This document shows, in pieces, positions 17,763 to 29,621 of a stretch of DNA of 64,000 nt (positions within the stretch are counted from its first letter, which is position 1; each line of letters opens with the position of its first letter). The translations under genes were made by a program, and so were the position numbers. Source of the stretch: Leptospira vanthielii serovar Holland str. Waz Holland = ATCC 700522 (GTDB taxonomy: Bacteria; Spirochaetota; Leptospiria; Leptospirales; Leptospiraceae); the NCBI RefSeq assembly GCF_000332455.1, contig NZ_AOGY02000065.1:186001-250000 (forward strand), read 5' to 3'. The notes under the pieces are model-generated. The model saw only the letters and a program-made list of their open reading frames with translations, was not told the origin of the DNA and did not search any database.

Positions 17763-19688
17763 ATGAAATTAGATGCAAAAATTCCGTCGGGTCCCTTAGA
17801 ACAAAAATGGGACAAACATAAACAAGACATCAAACTTGTAAACCCGGCAAACAAACGTAAGTATAAAGTCATCATTGTAGGAACTGGACTTGCGGGAGCT
17901 TCTGCTGCTGCAACACTCTCGGAACTTGGATACCAAGTTTCTGTTTTTTGTTTCCAAGACAGTCCTAGACGTGCCCACTCCATTGCTGCCCAAGGTGGGA
18001 TCAACGCCGCAAAAAACTACCAAAACGACGGTGACTCCGTATATCGGTTGTTTTACGATACTGTAAAAGGCGGAGACTTCCGCGCAAGAGAAGCAAACGT
18101 CTATCGATTGGCCCATGAATCTACGAACATCATTGACCAATGTGTGGCACAAGGAGTTCCTTTTGCTCGTGAGTATGGTGGAACCCTTTCCAACCGGTCT
18201 TTCGGTGGAGCGCAAGTATCTCGTACTTTTTATGCAAAAGGTCAAACAGGCCAACAGTTGTTACTCGGTGCTTATTCTGCTTTAGAAAAACAAATCTCTC
18301 GTGGTGCAGTAAAAATGTATCCAAGAACGGAGATGTTAGAACTGGTTCTTATTGATGGACATGCCAAAGGAATCGTTGTTCGGGATTTAGTGACTGGTGA
18401 GATTTCTTCTCATGCAGGAGATGCGGTGATCCTCGCTTCTGGTGGATACGGAAACGTGTTTTACCTTTCTACCAATGCAAAAGGTTCCAATGTAACGGCT
18501 ACTTACCGAGCTTACAAAAAAGGTGCCGGATTTGCGAACCCTTGTTATACGCAAATTCACCCCACTTGTATTCCACAAGCCGGAGACTACCAATCTAAAT
18601 TGACTCTGATGTCAGAATCTCTTCGTAACGACGGACGTGTTTGGGTTCCGAAAAAAAAGGATGACCTACGTGCCCCACACGAAATTCCAGAAGACGAAAG
18701 AGACTACTACCTAGAGAGAAAATACCCTTCTTACGGAAACTTAGCACCGAGAGATATCTCCTCTCGATCTGCCAAAGAAGCATGTGACAATGGTCTTGGT
18801 GTGGGTCCGAAAGTTGGGGACAAACGTCTCGGTGTGTATTTGGATTTTTCTGATTCCATCAAACGTTTGGGGGAACCTGTGGTTGCGGATCGTTACGACA
18901 ACCTCTTCCAAATGTATGAACGCATTACTGGTGAAAACCCATACAAAGTGCCTATGCGTATTTATCCTGCCGTTCACTATACGATGGGTGGGCTTTGGGT
19001 AGACTACAACCTGATGTCCAATGTCCCTGGACTCCACGTTCTCGGGGAGGCAAACTTCTCTGACCATGGTGCCAACCGACTCGGTGCTTCGGCCCTGATG
19101 CAAGGCCTTGCGGATGGATACTTTGTGATTCCTTACACCATTGGTGATTATTTTGCCAAAGAAGGTCATAAAAATATCTCTACCGACAGACCAGAATTCA
19201 AAGAAGCAGAGGCCCGTGTACGTGAGATGACAAACAAACTTCTCACGATCAATGGTAAAAAAACTCCAGACGATTTCCATAGAGCTCTCGGTAAAATCAT
19301 GTGGGACCAGTGTGGTATGGCTCGTAATGAAAAAGGTTTAAAGGACGCTCTGCAAAGAATTCCTGAACTTCGGGAAGAATTCTGGAAAAACGTAAAAGTT
19401 GCCGGATCTGGCGCCGAACTCAACCAAGAGTTGGAAAAAGCCGGTCGTGTTGCCGACTACTTAGAGTTTGGTGAACTACTTTGTTTAGATGCACTCAAAC
19501 GAGAAGAATCTTGTGGAGGTCACTTCCGTGAGGAACACCAAACAGAAGAGGGCGAAGCAAAACGTAACGATGATAAATTCTGCCACGTAACTGCTTGGGA
19601 ATATAAGGGAGAGGGAAAAGCTCCTGAAGAACACCGCGAAAAACTCGAGTATGAAAACATCCACCTAGCCGTAAGGAGCTACAAATAA
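17763..19688 (+). CDS. sdhA: Succinate dehydrogenase flavoprotein subunit
   Basis: Oxidises succinate to fumarate (or the reverse) with covalently bound FAD. Visible: FAD-binding GTGLAG at 40-45; the flavin-linking histidine H72 in [11 protein letters not shown]; the substrate-site segment [12 protein letters not shown] near 265; and [21 protein letters not shown] near 425-445. Length 641 fits type B enzymes, longer than E. coli SdhA. A strong AGGAG site precedes the ATG, and the stop overlaps the sdhB ATG by 1 nt. Confidence 0.96.
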   Translation: MKLDAKIPSGPLEQKWDKHKQDIKLVNPANKRKYKVIIVGTGLAGASAAATLSELGYQVSVFCFQDSPRRAHSIAAQGGINAAKNYQNDGDSVYRLFYDTVKGGDFRAREANVYRLAHESTNIIDQCVAQGVPFAREYGGTLSNRSFGGAQVSRTFYAKGQTGQQLLLGAYSALEKQISRGAVKMYPRTEMLELVLIDGHAKGIVVRDLVTGEISSHAGDAVILASGGYGNVFYLSTNAKGSNVTATYRAYKKGAGFANPCYTQIHPTCIPQAGDYQSKLTLMSESLRNDGRVWVPKKKDDLRAPHEIPEDERDYYLERKYPSYGNLAPRDISSRSAKEACDNGLGVGPKVGDKRLGVYLDFSDSIKRLGEPVVADRYDNLFQMYERITGENPYKVPMRIYPAVHYTMGGLWVDYNLMSNVPGLHVLGEANFSDHGANRLGASALMQGLADGYFVIPYTIGDYFAKEGHKNISTDRPEFKEAEARVREMTNKLLTINGKKTPDDFHRALGKIMWDQCGMARNEKGLKDALQRIPELREEFWKNVKVAGSGAELNQELEKAGRVADYLEFGELLCLDALKREESCGGHFREEHQTEEGEAKRNDDKFCHVTAWEYKGEGKAPEEHREKLEYENIHLAVRSYK

Positions 19689-20428
19689 TGGATAATATGA
19701 AGTTACACCTTAAAGTTTGGCGACAAAAAGATAAAAACGATAAAGGTCGTATGGTTAGTTATGAAGCTAACAACATCAGCGAACACATGTCATTTCTCGA
19801 GATGTTGGATGTTGTCAACGATGACCTAATCAAAAAGGGCGATGACCCGATCGCTTTTGACCATGACTGCCGCGAAGGAATTTGTGGGGCATGTTCTATG
19901 GTGATCAACGGCGTTCCCCATGGTCCTGAAAAAGGAACTACCACTTGCCAGTTGCATATGCGTAAGTTCAAAGATGGTGATACAGTTTATATCGAACCTT
20001 GGAGAGCCAAAGCTTTCCCTGTCGCAAAAGATCTAATTGTTGATCGTTCTGCTTTTGATCGGATCATCCAAGCGGGTGGATATGTATCCATCAACACTGG
20101 TGGGGCACCGGATGGAAACGCATTGCCAATTCCAAAGGTTGATGCAGACCTTGCGATGGATGCAGCTACTTGTATTGGATGCGGGGCTTGTGTAGCAGCT
20201 TGTAAAAATGCCTCTGCGATGCTCTTTGTCTCTGCGAAAGTTTCTCACTTAGCTCTCCTTCCACAAGGGGTTGTTGAGAAAAAAGAACGGGTTCGTAAGA
20301 TGGTTAGTGCTATGGACAAAGAAGGTTTTGGAAATTGTACAAACCAATACGAATGTGAAGCCGCTTGCCCGAAAGAAATTTCGGTAAACTTCATCACAAA
20401 GTTAAACAGAGAGTATATTTCTAGCTAA
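19688..20428 (+). CDS. sdhB: Succinate dehydrogenase iron-sulfur subunit
   Basis: Carries electrons from the flavin to the membrane quinone site. Three clusters are readable: the [2Fe-2S] set in [15 protein letters not shown] plus a later TTCQLHM; the [4Fe-4S] set [13 protein letters not shown]; and the third-cluster set [17 protein letters not shown]. Length 246 is normal for type B. It is translationally coupled to sdhA and followed by an intrinsic terminator that ends the operon. Confidence 0.96.
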   Translation: MDNMKLHLKVWRQKDKNDKGRMVSYEANNISEHMSFLEMLDVVNDDLIKKGDDPIAFDHDCREGICGACSMVINGVPHGPEKGTTTCQLHMRKFKDGDTVYIEPWRAKAFPVAKDLIVDRSAFDRIIQAGGYVSINTGGAPDGNALPIPKVDADLAMDAATCIGCGACVAACKNASAMLFVSAKVSHLALLPQGVVEKKERVRKMVSAMDKEGFGNCTNQYECEAACPKEISVNFITKLNREYISS

Positions 20429-20484
20429 TTATCGTCCCTATCAAAAGGATAGTCACGGAACAACGGTTTTGTGGTAGTAGTTGG

Positions 20485-20510
20485 AACCCGGTGGAAATAC
20501 CGGGTTTTTT
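20485..20510 (+). terminator. Intrinsic terminator of sdhCAB
   Basis: Perfect 8-bp GC-rich stem AACCCGGT (20485-20492) / ACCGGGTT (20499-20506) with a 6-nt loop and a following T-run, 57 nt after the sdhB stop. Confidence 0.88.
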
Positions 20511-20513
20511 ATT

Positions 20514-21458
20514 TTAAAATGAAAAATCATCCAATAAAGTAAATAAATCCTTTTTCGAAATAGATTTTTCCGCATTGAAATCTTCCATCAAACTTTGTAT
20601 CCATTTCGTTTCTTTCCCTCTTTTTGTCCTTCCCTGAATGATGGTTTCTCCCCGAGATTGGATGGCTTTCTGGATAAGAGTTTTGGATTCTACTGGTAAC
20701 AAATCCCATTTCCCATTTTCCCGAAATTCTTCCTTGGTGAGAAGTAGCGAATACAAACGAAATCGTTCTAAGGCCTGATACTGGTTTGAAAGTTGGTCGT
20801 CGTGGCCACCATAACGCACCATTAAATTTTCTTCCAATAATCCGATGGAATGCCCCTTTAGTAAAATCCGATTCCATAAATCATAATCTTCGCATACAGG
20901 GAGTTCGGCGCGAAATAGTCCAATGGATTTTAAAGTTTCCCTATGTGCTAAAAAACTAGAACAGGTCACCATACAAATTTCCAATGATTCCTTTAAAAAA
21001 TTCCCGGCGACTTTTTGATACTTTCCTTTGGGTTCTAAAAGATTTCCCTTTTTATTCCAGACTTCTTTGGTCTGAGAGAATAAATATTCTGGAAAATTTT
21101 TGTGGAATTCCATTTGTTTAGTTAGTTTTTCAGGAAACCATTCATCATCCGAATCTAAAAATGTGATCCATTTCCCTTCTGCTTTTTCGATTCCAAAGTT
21201 TCTGGCACCACTCACTCCCCTATGTTCTATTTGATGGACTTGGATGGATTTTTGGTTTCTACCAAAGGATGTAAGGTTCTCTTTCCAACTTGGCAATTTC
21301 GATAGTAAATCCATCCAGGTTCCGTCTGTGGACCCATCATCAATGATATGGAGTTCCCAATGCGGATAGGTTTGTGCTAAGACTGATTGGATGGCACGTT
21401 CTACGACCGATCGGCGATTGAATGTGGGTATGACGATGGAAATAAACGGTCGTTCCAT
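20514..21458 (-). CDS. Family 2 glycosyltransferase
   Basis: Transfers a sugar from a nucleotide donor, probably to a surface polysaccharide or lipid. The GT-A fold start is clear: FISIVIPTFNRRSVVERAI, then QTYPHWELHIIDDGSTDGT and the metal-binding FLDSDDEW near residue 100. EDYDLWNRIL near 190 is the usual acceptor-side motif. The ATG at 21458 starts the canonical MERPFISI; a GTG at 21467 would extend it by three residues and overlap the upstream stop. It is the last of three closely packed minus-strand genes after lepA. Donor and acceptor are unknown. Confidence 0.88.
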   Translation of the reverse strand: MERPFISIVIPTFNRRSVVERAIQSVLAQTYPHWELHIIDDGSTDGTWMDLLSKLPSWKENLTSFGRNQKSIQVHQIEHRGVSGARNFGIEKAEGKWITFLDSDDEWFPEKLTKQMEFHKNFPEYLFSQTKEVWNKKGNLLEPKGKYQKVAGNFLKESLEICMVTCSSFLAHRETLKSIGLFRAELPVCEDYDLWNRILLKGHSIGLLEENLMVRYGGHDDQLSNQYQALERFRLYSLLLTKEEFRENGKWDLLPVESKTLIQKAIQSRGETIIQGRTKRGKETKWIQSLMEDFNAEKSISKKDLFTLLDDFSF

Positions 21459-21460
21459 AC

Positions 21461-22846
21461 TTAGCACTCTTCTAAGACCAAATCTAGGTGTTGGATTTGG
21501 CCTCCTTGGTGGAGATAAAAAATCGGAATCATTTCTCCTGAGGGAGTGCGTTTCAGGAATTGGTTTTGAACGTGTTTCGAATTGCCATTTTCCCCCATTG
21601 GATTTTTTCCTTCTGTGTTTTTTTTATCCAGAGCCTTGGTTGCGGATTCCCTCGAATCCCTCAGCTCTGGGCCAACTAATCGCTGTTCGTATATTTCCCG
21701 TAGTATGGAATTAACTGTATTACCACTATACACCGGTTCAAGTAAAATATTTGTATAGCGATAAAACCTTCCAATCCATTCTAATAGTATCTGATTTTTC
21801 TTTCCAAATTTTGCAGAGATTTGGTTTGTTATGAGTTGTTCTGAGGGAATGGAGGTGATTGGGAGTCCCAACTGTTTTTGTAAATCGGCCACTTTAGGAA
21901 TCCACTTTTCTTTCGGTTCTCCCACCATCACTCCCAGTACCAAAATAGAAGTACCTTGAAAGGCATCAAAGGCTGAAAGGAAGGTCGCACCAGAACCAAC
22001 TTCTAAAACGAGTATGGCTGTTATCATTATAGATTTTTGATTGTTTTGGATTTCGTTTTGATTCGTACTTCGTTTTGTCAAAGTATCTTTCGACTGGTTT
22101 GGCGCTTCCTTCTGCGAAGAAAGGAGAAACGAATTTTGTTCTATCTCTACTTTCAATTTTTCCCAAAGGGAATGAAGCCCTGGGATCTGGCCTGGATGGA
22201 TTCCAAATTCGGGAAGTACAAGTCCCGAATAATCGATCTGTCTATCTAACCAAACTGTATACGCCTCTTTCCTACTCGCATAACATTCGATAGTGTGAGA
22301 ATGGCCTCGCACCAATTGTTCGTTATAGGTTTTTAATCTGGGATCTCTTGAATAGGCAACTGTGTCCACTTTGATTCCATGTAAGCGGAGGATGTATGTG
22401 AAACTGGCCAAATAATTTCCATGAATGGCACCCCATAGAAGGACCGTGTCCATTTGGTTCTCCTTAAGAAAATCCAGAATGCCTATAACCTTTCGCCATT
22501 TGGATCCGAGTCCCAATGGAAGTAAGTCATCTCGAAGGAAATAGAGATGGGGAATGGATTGGTCCTTCGGTTTTTTGGAATGGAGCACCTCTGTTTCTAA
22601 ATGATCGTTTTCGAAGAGGTCGATTCGAACCGTTTCCAATCCACAACGGGGCAGTTCCGATATTTGCAGAGGAAATTCCATGGAAAATTCCGTTTGGTTT
22701 TGGTTTTTCAAAAGGTTGATAAGAGAATTTGTATCTTTATGGTTCTTTCGGGTTTTATCATCCATCGAGTTTTTCATCCAAAATTGGAATCTACCAAAGG
22801 ATTCATTAGTGGAACAAGAAAGAAAGGAGAATGGGGAGGCCAACAA
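21461..22846 (-). CDS. Divergent ACC-deaminase / D-cysteine desulfhydrase-like PLP protein
   Basis: Fold-type II PLP enzyme candidate. LYFLRDDLLPLGLGSKWRK (about 101-119) aligns with the family's 'REDL...GGNKxRK', so K116 would bind PLP; WGAIHGNYLAS (139-149) stands where family members have 'GGVQSNH'; VGSGATFLSAF fits the phosphate loop; LEPVYSGNTVNSI matches 'LDPVYTGK'. About 45 polar residues (Ser, Lys, Gln, Asn) are inserted around 240-285. Several usually conserved residues differ, so activity is uncertain. The start is doubtful: the longest frame opens with TTG at 22846, and an ATG at 22777 is an alternative. It lies 53 nt after lepA. Confidence 0.6.
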   Translation of the reverse strand: MLASPFSFLSCSTNESFGRFQFWMKNSMDDKTRKNHKDTNSLINLLKNQNQTEFSMEFPLQISELPRCGLETVRIDLFENDHLETEVLHSKKPKDQSIPHLYFLRDDLLPLGLGSKWRKVIGILDFLKENQMDTVLLWGAIHGNYLASFTYILRLHGIKVDTVAYSRDPRLKTYNEQLVRGHSHTIECYASRKEAYTVWLDRQIDYSGLVLPEFGIHPGQIPGLHSLWEKLKVEIEQNSFLLSSQKEAPNQSKDTLTKRSTNQNEIQNNQKSIMITAILVLEVGSGATFLSAFDAFQGTSILVLGVMVGEPKEKWIPKVADLQKQLGLPITSIPSEQLITNQISAKFGKKNQILLEWIGRFYRYTNILLEPVYSGNTVNSILREIYEQRLVGPELRDSRESATKALDKKNTEGKNPMGENGNSKHVQNQFLKRTPSGEMIPIFYLHQGGQIQHLDLVLEEC

Positions 22847-22899
22847 AATTAACGTCTTCCATTCTGCTCAGAGATTCCTGGCAGAATGGACAATGGGCT

Positions 22900-24705
22900 T
22901 TAGTCTCCGGTTTTGAGAATGGAAAGGAAGGCTTCTTGCGGAATTTCCACATTCCCAATTTGTTTCATTCGTTTTTTCCCTTCTTTCTGTTTCTCAAGAA
23001 GTTTTTTCTTACGAGAAATATCTCCCCCATAACATTTCGCTGTTACGTTTTTACGAAGGGCAGAAATACTTTCCCGGGCCACCACTTTGGAACCAATTGC
23101 TGCTTGCAGTGGAATCATAAATTGGTGACGAGGGATGAGGTCTTTTAGTTTTTCAATGATCACTCGTCCCCGATCTTCAGCTTTGGATTTGTGGACGATG
23201 GAGGAAAGGGCATCCACGGGCTCCGCATTCACAAGGATGTCCATCCGCACCAGTTTAGATTCCCGATACCCGACTTCTTCATAATCCAAAGAAGCATATC
23301 CTTTGGTATAGGATTTGAGTTTGTCATAGAATTCAAAGATGAGTTCCGCAAGCGGAAGTTCGTAAGTGAGTTGGAGTTTGTCTTTCGAAAGATAAACGGT
23401 ATCCATATGGATTCCTCGTTTTTCGATCACAAGAGACATGATATTTCCGACGTACGATTCCGGTGCAATGATGGTAGCTTTCACAAATGGTTCTTCTGAT
23501 TTTCCAATGAGGATGGGGTCAGGCCATTTGCTCGGGTTATCCACTTCGATCACTTCGTCTTTTGTAGTATGGATGCGAAATTTAACCGATGGTGCTGTGG
23601 TAATGAGGGCTAAATTAAATTCCCTTTCTAGTCTCTCCTGGACAATTTCCATATGAAGAAGGCCGAGGTAACCCACACGAAAACCAAATCCTAGGGCTGC
23701 GGAATTTTCTCTTTCAAACGTTAGCGCAGAATCGTTTAACTTTAGTTTTTCGATGGCATCCACGAGCGCATCAAAGTCTTCTCCGTTAATCGGAAAAAGA
23801 CCAGCAAACACCATAGGTTTTGCATCTTTAAACCCTTTGACATCTTCCGCTGTTTGTCTGTTGGCAATGGTGATGGTATCTCCCGTTTTGGCATCTCCCA
23901 TCTTTTTCATACCAGCGACGACATACCCTACATCTCCGGCTTGTAATTCTTCACAAGGAACCATGGAGAGACGATTGATCCCGACTTCTGTGACTGGAAA
24001 CTGACGGCCAATATGCATCATATGGATCGTCTCCCCTTTCCGGAGTTTTCCATCAAACAGACGAACTTTGGCAACCACACCCATATAAGTGTCAAAGAAG
24101 GAATCATAAATGAGTGCCTTCAGAGGAGCATCCACATCCCCCACTGGTGGAGGGAGTAAATAACAAATGGCTTCCAATACTTCTTGTACATTCAGTCCTG
24201 TTTTTGCAGAAATAGGAATCGCTTCTTCGGGATTCAGTCCAAGGGACTCTTCTATCATCAATTTACATTTGTCAATATCCGCAGAAGGTAGATCGATTTT
24301 ATTAATAACGGGTATTATGCGAAGATTTAAATCCATCGCTAGATATAAATTGGCTAAGGTTTGGGCTTCCACTCCTTGGCTTGCATCGACTATCAGCAAA
24401 ACCCCTTCACAAGCGGCAAGAGAACGGGACACTTCGTACGTAAAGTCCACGTGGCCTGGGGTATCAATTAAATTCAGGTGATAGACATTTCCATCTTTGG
24501 CTACATAATCAAAAGATGCATTATTGGCTTTGATCGTGATTCCACGTTCCCGTTCAATATCCATGGAATCCAGGATTTGGTTCTTTTGAGTCCTTTTGTC
24601 CGTGACAAGACCAATCTCAAGCAAACGATCCGCCAGAGTGGATTTTCCATGGTCGACATGGGCGATAATGGAAAAATTGCGGGTGAATTTTTGGCGTTCG
24701 TTCAC
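22900..24705 (-). CDS. lepA: Elongation factor 4 (LepA)
   Basis: Ribosome-associated GTPase that acts in translation under stress and in initiation or back-translocation. G motifs: AHVDHGKST near residue 15, DTPGHVDF near 80, NKIDLPSAD near 134, SAKTGLNV near 164. The C-terminal LepA-specific domain is present ([24 protein letters not shown] near 565-590). Length 601 is normal. It heads a minus-strand group and is divergent from eno. Confidence 0.97.
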   Translation of the reverse strand: MNERQKFTRNFSIIAHVDHGKSTLADRLLEIGLVTDKRTQKNQILDSMDIERERGITIKANNASFDYVAKDGNVYHLNLIDTPGHVDFTYEVSRSLAACEGVLLIVDASQGVEAQTLANLYLAMDLNLRIIPVINKIDLPSADIDKCKLMIEESLGLNPEEAIPISAKTGLNVQEVLEAICYLLPPPVGDVDAPLKALIYDSFFDTYMGVVAKVRLFDGKLRKGETIHMMHIGRQFPVTEVGINRLSMVPCEELQAGDVGYVVAGMKKMGDAKTGDTITIANRQTAEDVKGFKDAKPMVFAGLFPINGEDFDALVDAIEKLKLNDSALTFERENSAALGFGFRVGYLGLLHMEIVQERLEREFNLALITTAPSVKFRIHTTKDEVIEVDNPSKWPDPILIGKSEEPFVKATIIAPESYVGNIMSLVIEKRGIHMDTVYLSKDKLQLTYELPLAELIFEFYDKLKSYTKGYASLDYEEVGYRESKLVRMDILVNAEPVDALSSIVHKSKAEDRGRVIIEKLKDLIPRHQFMIPLQAAIGSKVVARESISALRKNVTAKCYGGDISRKKKLLEKQKEGKKRMKQIGNVEIPQEAFLSILKTGD

Positions 24706-24812
24706 GGTTCCCTCTTCTTTTTAAGTCATTTTCCTGGAACAAGGCTCTTTGTCGAAAAAGTTTATTGTCAGAGGCTTAAAATTCCTAAGACTGGGAGGAA
24801 ATTATCCCTTAG

Positions 24813-26129
<1,317 letters not shown>

Positions 26130-26130
26130 T

Positions 26131-26595
26131 ATGACACCAACGAAAGCCTCCCTACTTGTAATGTATATTTGTGCTGGTCTCTATCTTGGACTTTTGTCCG
26201 AGTCAGGGATCGCCGAACGTATGCGCCTTGAGAAAGAATTACAAAATCTCAATGCCGAGGTAGAGAGGCTTGTGGTAGAAAACCAAGGGTTGGAAGAAAA
26301 AGAACGCCGCCTCAAAAATGATGCTTATGCCTTAGAACAGGAAGCAAGGAAGTACTATCTACTTTCTGAAACTGCTCATGTATTGAAATTCGAAGAAATG
26401 CCTTCGCCTTTGACGCAAAAAACAAAAGCCCTTCCGGCTTCCCTGCAAACGGCAGGGCTTGGTGCGGAATGGAAGGAGCCTCCGCTCTTTTTGTTACGTT
26501 TCTTTTTTATTTCTTTCAGTGTTTTCCTGATTCTAGGCGTTTACTTCAAGCTGAAACGCTTGCCTCATACGTCTAAACAGGAAAGACTGAATTAA
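26131..26595 (+). CDS. FtsB/DivIC-like septum protein with an extra C-terminal membrane segment
   Basis: Residues 8-25 form a membrane helix, followed by a coiled coil at about 30-80 rich in Leu, Glu and Lys ([19 protein letters not shown]) and a short [16 protein letters not shown] motif. This is the FtsB/DivIC layout, whose members recruit or activate the septal FtsL-FtsQ complex. The protein has 154 residues instead of about 100 because a second hydrophobic helix sits at about 119-140. It follows eno by 1 nt, a common eno-ftsB arrangement in other bacteria. The second helix is unusual for the family. Confidence 0.7.
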   Translation: MTPTKASLLVMYICAGLYLGLLSESGIAERMRLEKELQNLNAEVERLVVENQGLEEKERRLKNDAYALEQEARKYYLLSETAHVLKFEEMPSPLTQKTKALPASLQTAGLGAEWKEPPLFLLRFFFISFSVFLILGVYFKLKRLPHTSKQERLN

Positions 26596-26596
26596 T

Positions 26597-27205
26597 ATGC
26601 CAGAAGAAGAAACACCAGATAAAGAAATCTCAGAAACCATCCAAGATCTCATTAGCGACAAAAACATGGGAAAGAAGTTCCTGGAAAAAAGGAAAATCTT
26701 TCTCTGGGGTCCGGTCACTGACGAATCCTCCAAGGAATTAACTGCCAAACTCATGTATTTGGAAATGGCAGATCCTGGAAAACCAATCACGTTTTATATC
26801 AATAGCCCCGGTGGTGTGGTTACCTCTGGCCTTGTTGTCTATGACACTATGCAAATGATCTCCTCACCGGTTCATACAGTATGTATGGGAATGGCAGCAT
26901 CTATGGGTTCAATTTTACTCATTGGCGGAAAAAAAGGAAATCGTTACATTTGGCCCAATGGTCGAGTGATGATCCACCAACCTTCCATTGGCGGACAAAT
27001 CCAAGCTCCTGCAACGGATTTACTCATCCATGCTCAGGACATTGTCAAAACCAAAGAAAAACTCAATCAAATGTTAGCGGATGCTTGTGGCAAATCCTAC
27101 GAACAATTGGTGGAAGACACCGATCGCGATTATTATATGGACGCCGAACAAGCATTAGCTTACGGAATCGTGGATAAAATCGTAAACACAATTGACGTCG
27201 TCTAA
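26597..27205 (+). CDS. clpP: ATP-dependent Clp protease proteolytic subunit
   Basis: Serine peptidase that forms a barrel with ClpX or ClpA/C partners to degrade unfolded or tagged proteins. Catalytic triad visible: S102 in GMAASMGS, H127 in [11 protein letters not shown]174 in [29 protein letters not shown] at about 68-86 is standard. Length 202 is typical; no long propeptide. It starts 1 nt after the FtsB-like gene, and its end overlaps the next gene's TTG start by 14 nt. Leptospires usually have more than one clpP; which paralogue this is cannot be told here. Confidence 0.95.
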   Translation: MPEEETPDKEISETIQDLISDKNMGKKFLEKRKIFLWGPVTDESSKELTAKLMYLEMADPGKPITFYINSPGGVVTSGLVVYDTMQMISSPVHTVCMGMAASMGSILLIGGKKGNRYIWPNGRVMIHQPSIGGQIQAPATDLLIHAQDIVKTKEKLNQMLADACGKSYEQLVEDTDRDYYMDAEQALAYGIVDKIVNTIDVV

Positions 27206-28202
27206 CAGAGAGTTTAAACCTAGAAGATTTTTAGAAGGTAGACATTTACAAACTGTCTACAATGTACTTTTTCCTCCAGACAATTCGTTGGAGGATGAGT
27301 ATTATTCAGAGAGTATCCTCATTCCCACAAACGATAAGTCTGGGGATATCCTTTGGTTAGAACACAATCCTCCTCTCTCACAAGTCCGTAAAAATGCATC
27401 CAAATGGAACGGGTATTACCTACTTCTCATTCATGGAATGGAAGGGAGTACTGAATCCCATTATATGGTCAGTGCCGGCAAAGAAGCATTGAATCGTGGT
27501 TATGGAGTGGTTCGAATGAATTTGCGAAACTGCGGTCGGGGACTTGGACTTGCTAGAAAACCTTACAATGCCGGCCAATCGGAAGATATAGAGACCGTAT
27601 TACAATACATATATAAACATTTCACCAAATCCATTTTTGTCTCAGGGTTTTCTTTGTCGGCAAATATGGTGGTGAAGTTTTTTGGGGAAAAAAGACAACA
27701 TTATGCGAAAGGTTTTTCTGCCACCTCCCCTCCTTTGGATTTAAAACGCAGTTGTGACTTTATTGATTCTCGTGCAGGAAATTTTTATCGGGATCATTTT
27801 TTGGATACCATGAAAGAAAAGGTAACTTCCGGGATTTATGATATCCCAGATAAAATCAAAGAACGAGTGCTTCGCAGTAAGTCTTTTTTTGATTTTGATG
27901 ATTTTTTTACAGCACCAATTGCTGGTTATACGAATGTTTTAGAATACTACAATATCTGTTCAGGGCTTAAATACTTAGGTGGAATCAAAATTCCAGGCCT
28001 ACTTGTCCATGCCGATGATGATCCGGTTGTCCCTTCGGAAGTATGGCATGAGATTCGTTGGAATTCATTTCCTCTTTTGCAAACAGTGCTTACGGAAAAA
28101 GGGGGGCATGTGGGTTTTATCAGCGACACCTCTCCAGACAATCCAGAAGGAAGATGGCTTCCTCGCATTTTACTCGATTTTTTTGATTCGCAAATCAAAT
28201 AA
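27192..28202 (+). CDS. YheT-family alpha/beta hydrolase
   Basis: The opening [22 protein letters not shown] and the [16 protein letters not shown] oxyanion region are typical of the YheT/ABHD1-3 group. The nucleophile is S154 in SGFSLSAN, where the usual GxSxG has its final Gly replaced by Ser. The acid is in HADDDPVVP (about 277) and the base in KGGHVGF (about 306). The substrate is unknown; relatives act on esters and phospholipids. It starts at a TTG inside the clpP end (14-nt overlap), so it is probably coupled to clpP. Confidence 0.8.
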   Translation: MTSSNREFKPRRFLEGRHLQTVYNVLFPPDNSLEDEYYSESILIPTNDKSGDILWLEHNPPLSQVRKNASKWNGYYLLLIHGMEGSTESHYMVSAGKEALNRGYGVVRMNLRNCGRGLGLARKPYNAGQSEDIETVLQYIYKHFTKSIFVSGFSLSANMVVKFFGEKRQHYAKGFSATSPPLDLKRSCDFIDSRAGNFYRDHFLDTMKEKVTSGIYDIPDKIKERVLRSKSFFDFDDFFTAPIAGYTNVLEYYNICSGLKYLGGIKIPGLLVHADDDPVVPSEVWHEIRWNSFPLLQTVLTEKGGHVGFISDTSPDNPEGRWLPRILLDFFDSQIK

Positions 28203-28235
28203 CATAACAATAACTAAAATAGAAGGTAAGGGCTA

Positions 28236-29621
28236 ATGCGTAACCTATTAAAAGAATGTTTGGCCGAAGAGTCCGGATTTGTGGAACTAAGATTCCACCA
28301 TAAAGAGAGTCGTTCCTTTCATGCAGAAAGAGGACGAGTGGAGTCCACGGCCCTTCGGAAACGAACAGGAGTTGGGGTGCGAGTGCTCGAAGCAGGCACT
28401 TGGGGATTTGCATCGACAAGTGAAATTTCAAAATCATCCATCCAAAATGCCATCCAAGTTGCAAAAAAAGCCGCTCGCCTATCCTCTGCTTTGCGAAAAG
28501 ACAAAATTCCAAACCTACCCAAAGCCAACTTTGCCATTGGCGATTTTATTGGAAAAGGGATCGAAGATTTTCGCATTCGCACTGTGGAAGAAAAATTGAA
28601 ACTAGTCCTTGATATCCAAAATGCAGCCGCCAAACAGTCGGCAAAACTCCAATCAGTCGGTTGCGGATATTCAGAAATTTATGAAGAAAAAGCCATCGTC
28701 ACAACAGATGGGGCTGATAGTTTTTTTAGTATGGTCAGGCCTGAATTTCGAGTCTCTGCCGTTGCCAAAGAAGATGGAAAAATGGAATCGGGATCTCATT
28801 CCATTGGAGTGACTGGAGGTTGGGATTGTCTTTTTCGTTCTCAGTCGGCCACAGAGATTTCTGAAGAAGCCTGTAAAACTGCTGTGGATTTACTCTCCAG
28901 TGTTTTACCGGACGGGGGACTTTCGACTGTCATCCTTTCCCCGTCCATTGTAGGTCTTCTTGTGCATGAGGCCATTGGTCATACGGTGGAGGCCGATTTT
29001 GTTCTCTCGGGTTCAGTGGCCCAAGGGAAAATGGGGCAACGTGTCGGCTCCGATCTCGTGACGTTATGCGACTCCGGATTTTCTGAATACTATGAAGGTG
29101 CCGGTGGGTCGATTCCGGTAGACGATGAGGGCCTTCTTCCCACAAACACAGTCATCATTAAAAATGGAATTTTGACTTCTTATTTGCATAACAGAGAAAC
29201 CGCAGAACGATTTGGGGTGGCACCGACCGGATCGGCAAGGGCTTGGGAGTATGGGGATGTTCCTCTCATCCGTATGCGTAATACCTTCCTGGTTCCTGGG
29301 GATTCCAGCTTGGACGAAATGATCGCAAACACCAAAGACGGATACTATTTGGATGGGGCTAAAAACGGACAGGCAGATGCCACGGGTGAGTTTATGTTTG
29401 CCGTCCAAAAGGCCTACCGAATCCAAAATGGTAAAATCACAGATCTTTTGAAAGGGGTCACAGTATCGGGACTTGCCTTTGATGTATTACAAAATGTAGA
29501 TATGGTTTCCAAAGAATTTAAATGGGATTTGGGATCAGGTCACTGCGGCAAAGGCCAACCAGCAAAAGTCGATGCGGGTGGTCCTTATGTTCGAACCAAA
29601 GTATTGCTAGGTGGTAAATAA
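28236..29621 (+). CDS. tldD: Metalloprotease TldD
   Basis: TldD is the zinc-bearing half of the TldD/TldE protease, which processes small peptides and unfolded substrates. The metal motif HEAIGHTVEADF is at 244-255 (H244, E245, H249). The start FVELRFHHKESRSFHAERGRVES is the usual TldD fold, and GQADATGEFMFAVQKAYRI near 375 is conserved. Length 461 is normal. The stop overlaps the next ATG by 1 nt, matching heterodimer assembly with the product of the next gene. Confidence 0.93.
   Translation: MRNLLKECLAEESGFVELRFHHKESRSFHAERGRVESTALRKRTGVGVRVLEAGTWGFASTSEISKSSIQNAIQVAKKAARLSSALRKDKIPNLPKANFAIGDFIGKGIEDFRIRTVEEKLKLVLDIQNAAAKQSAKLQSVGCGYSEIYEEKAIVTTDGADSFFSMVRPEFRVSAVAKEDGKMESGSHSIGVTGGWDCLFRSQSATEISEEACKTAVDLLSSVLPDGGLSTVILSPSIVGLLVHEAIGHTVEADFVLSGSVAQGKMGQRVGSDLVTLCDSGFSEYYEGAGGSIPVDDEGLLPTNTVIIKNGILTSYLHNRETAERFGVAPTGSARAWEYGDVPLIRMRNTFLVPGDSSLDEMIANTKDGYYLDGAKNGQADATGEFMFAVQKAYRIQNGKITDLLKGVTVSGLAFDVLQNVDMVSKEFKWDLGSGHCGKGQPAKVDAGGPYVRTKVLLGGK

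Noticed and set aside
26405..26460. AAGCCCT / AGGGCTT and CTGC/GCAG inverted repeats inside the FtsB-like gene
   Set aside because: They lie within a well-supported coding region and have no T-run; likely chance.
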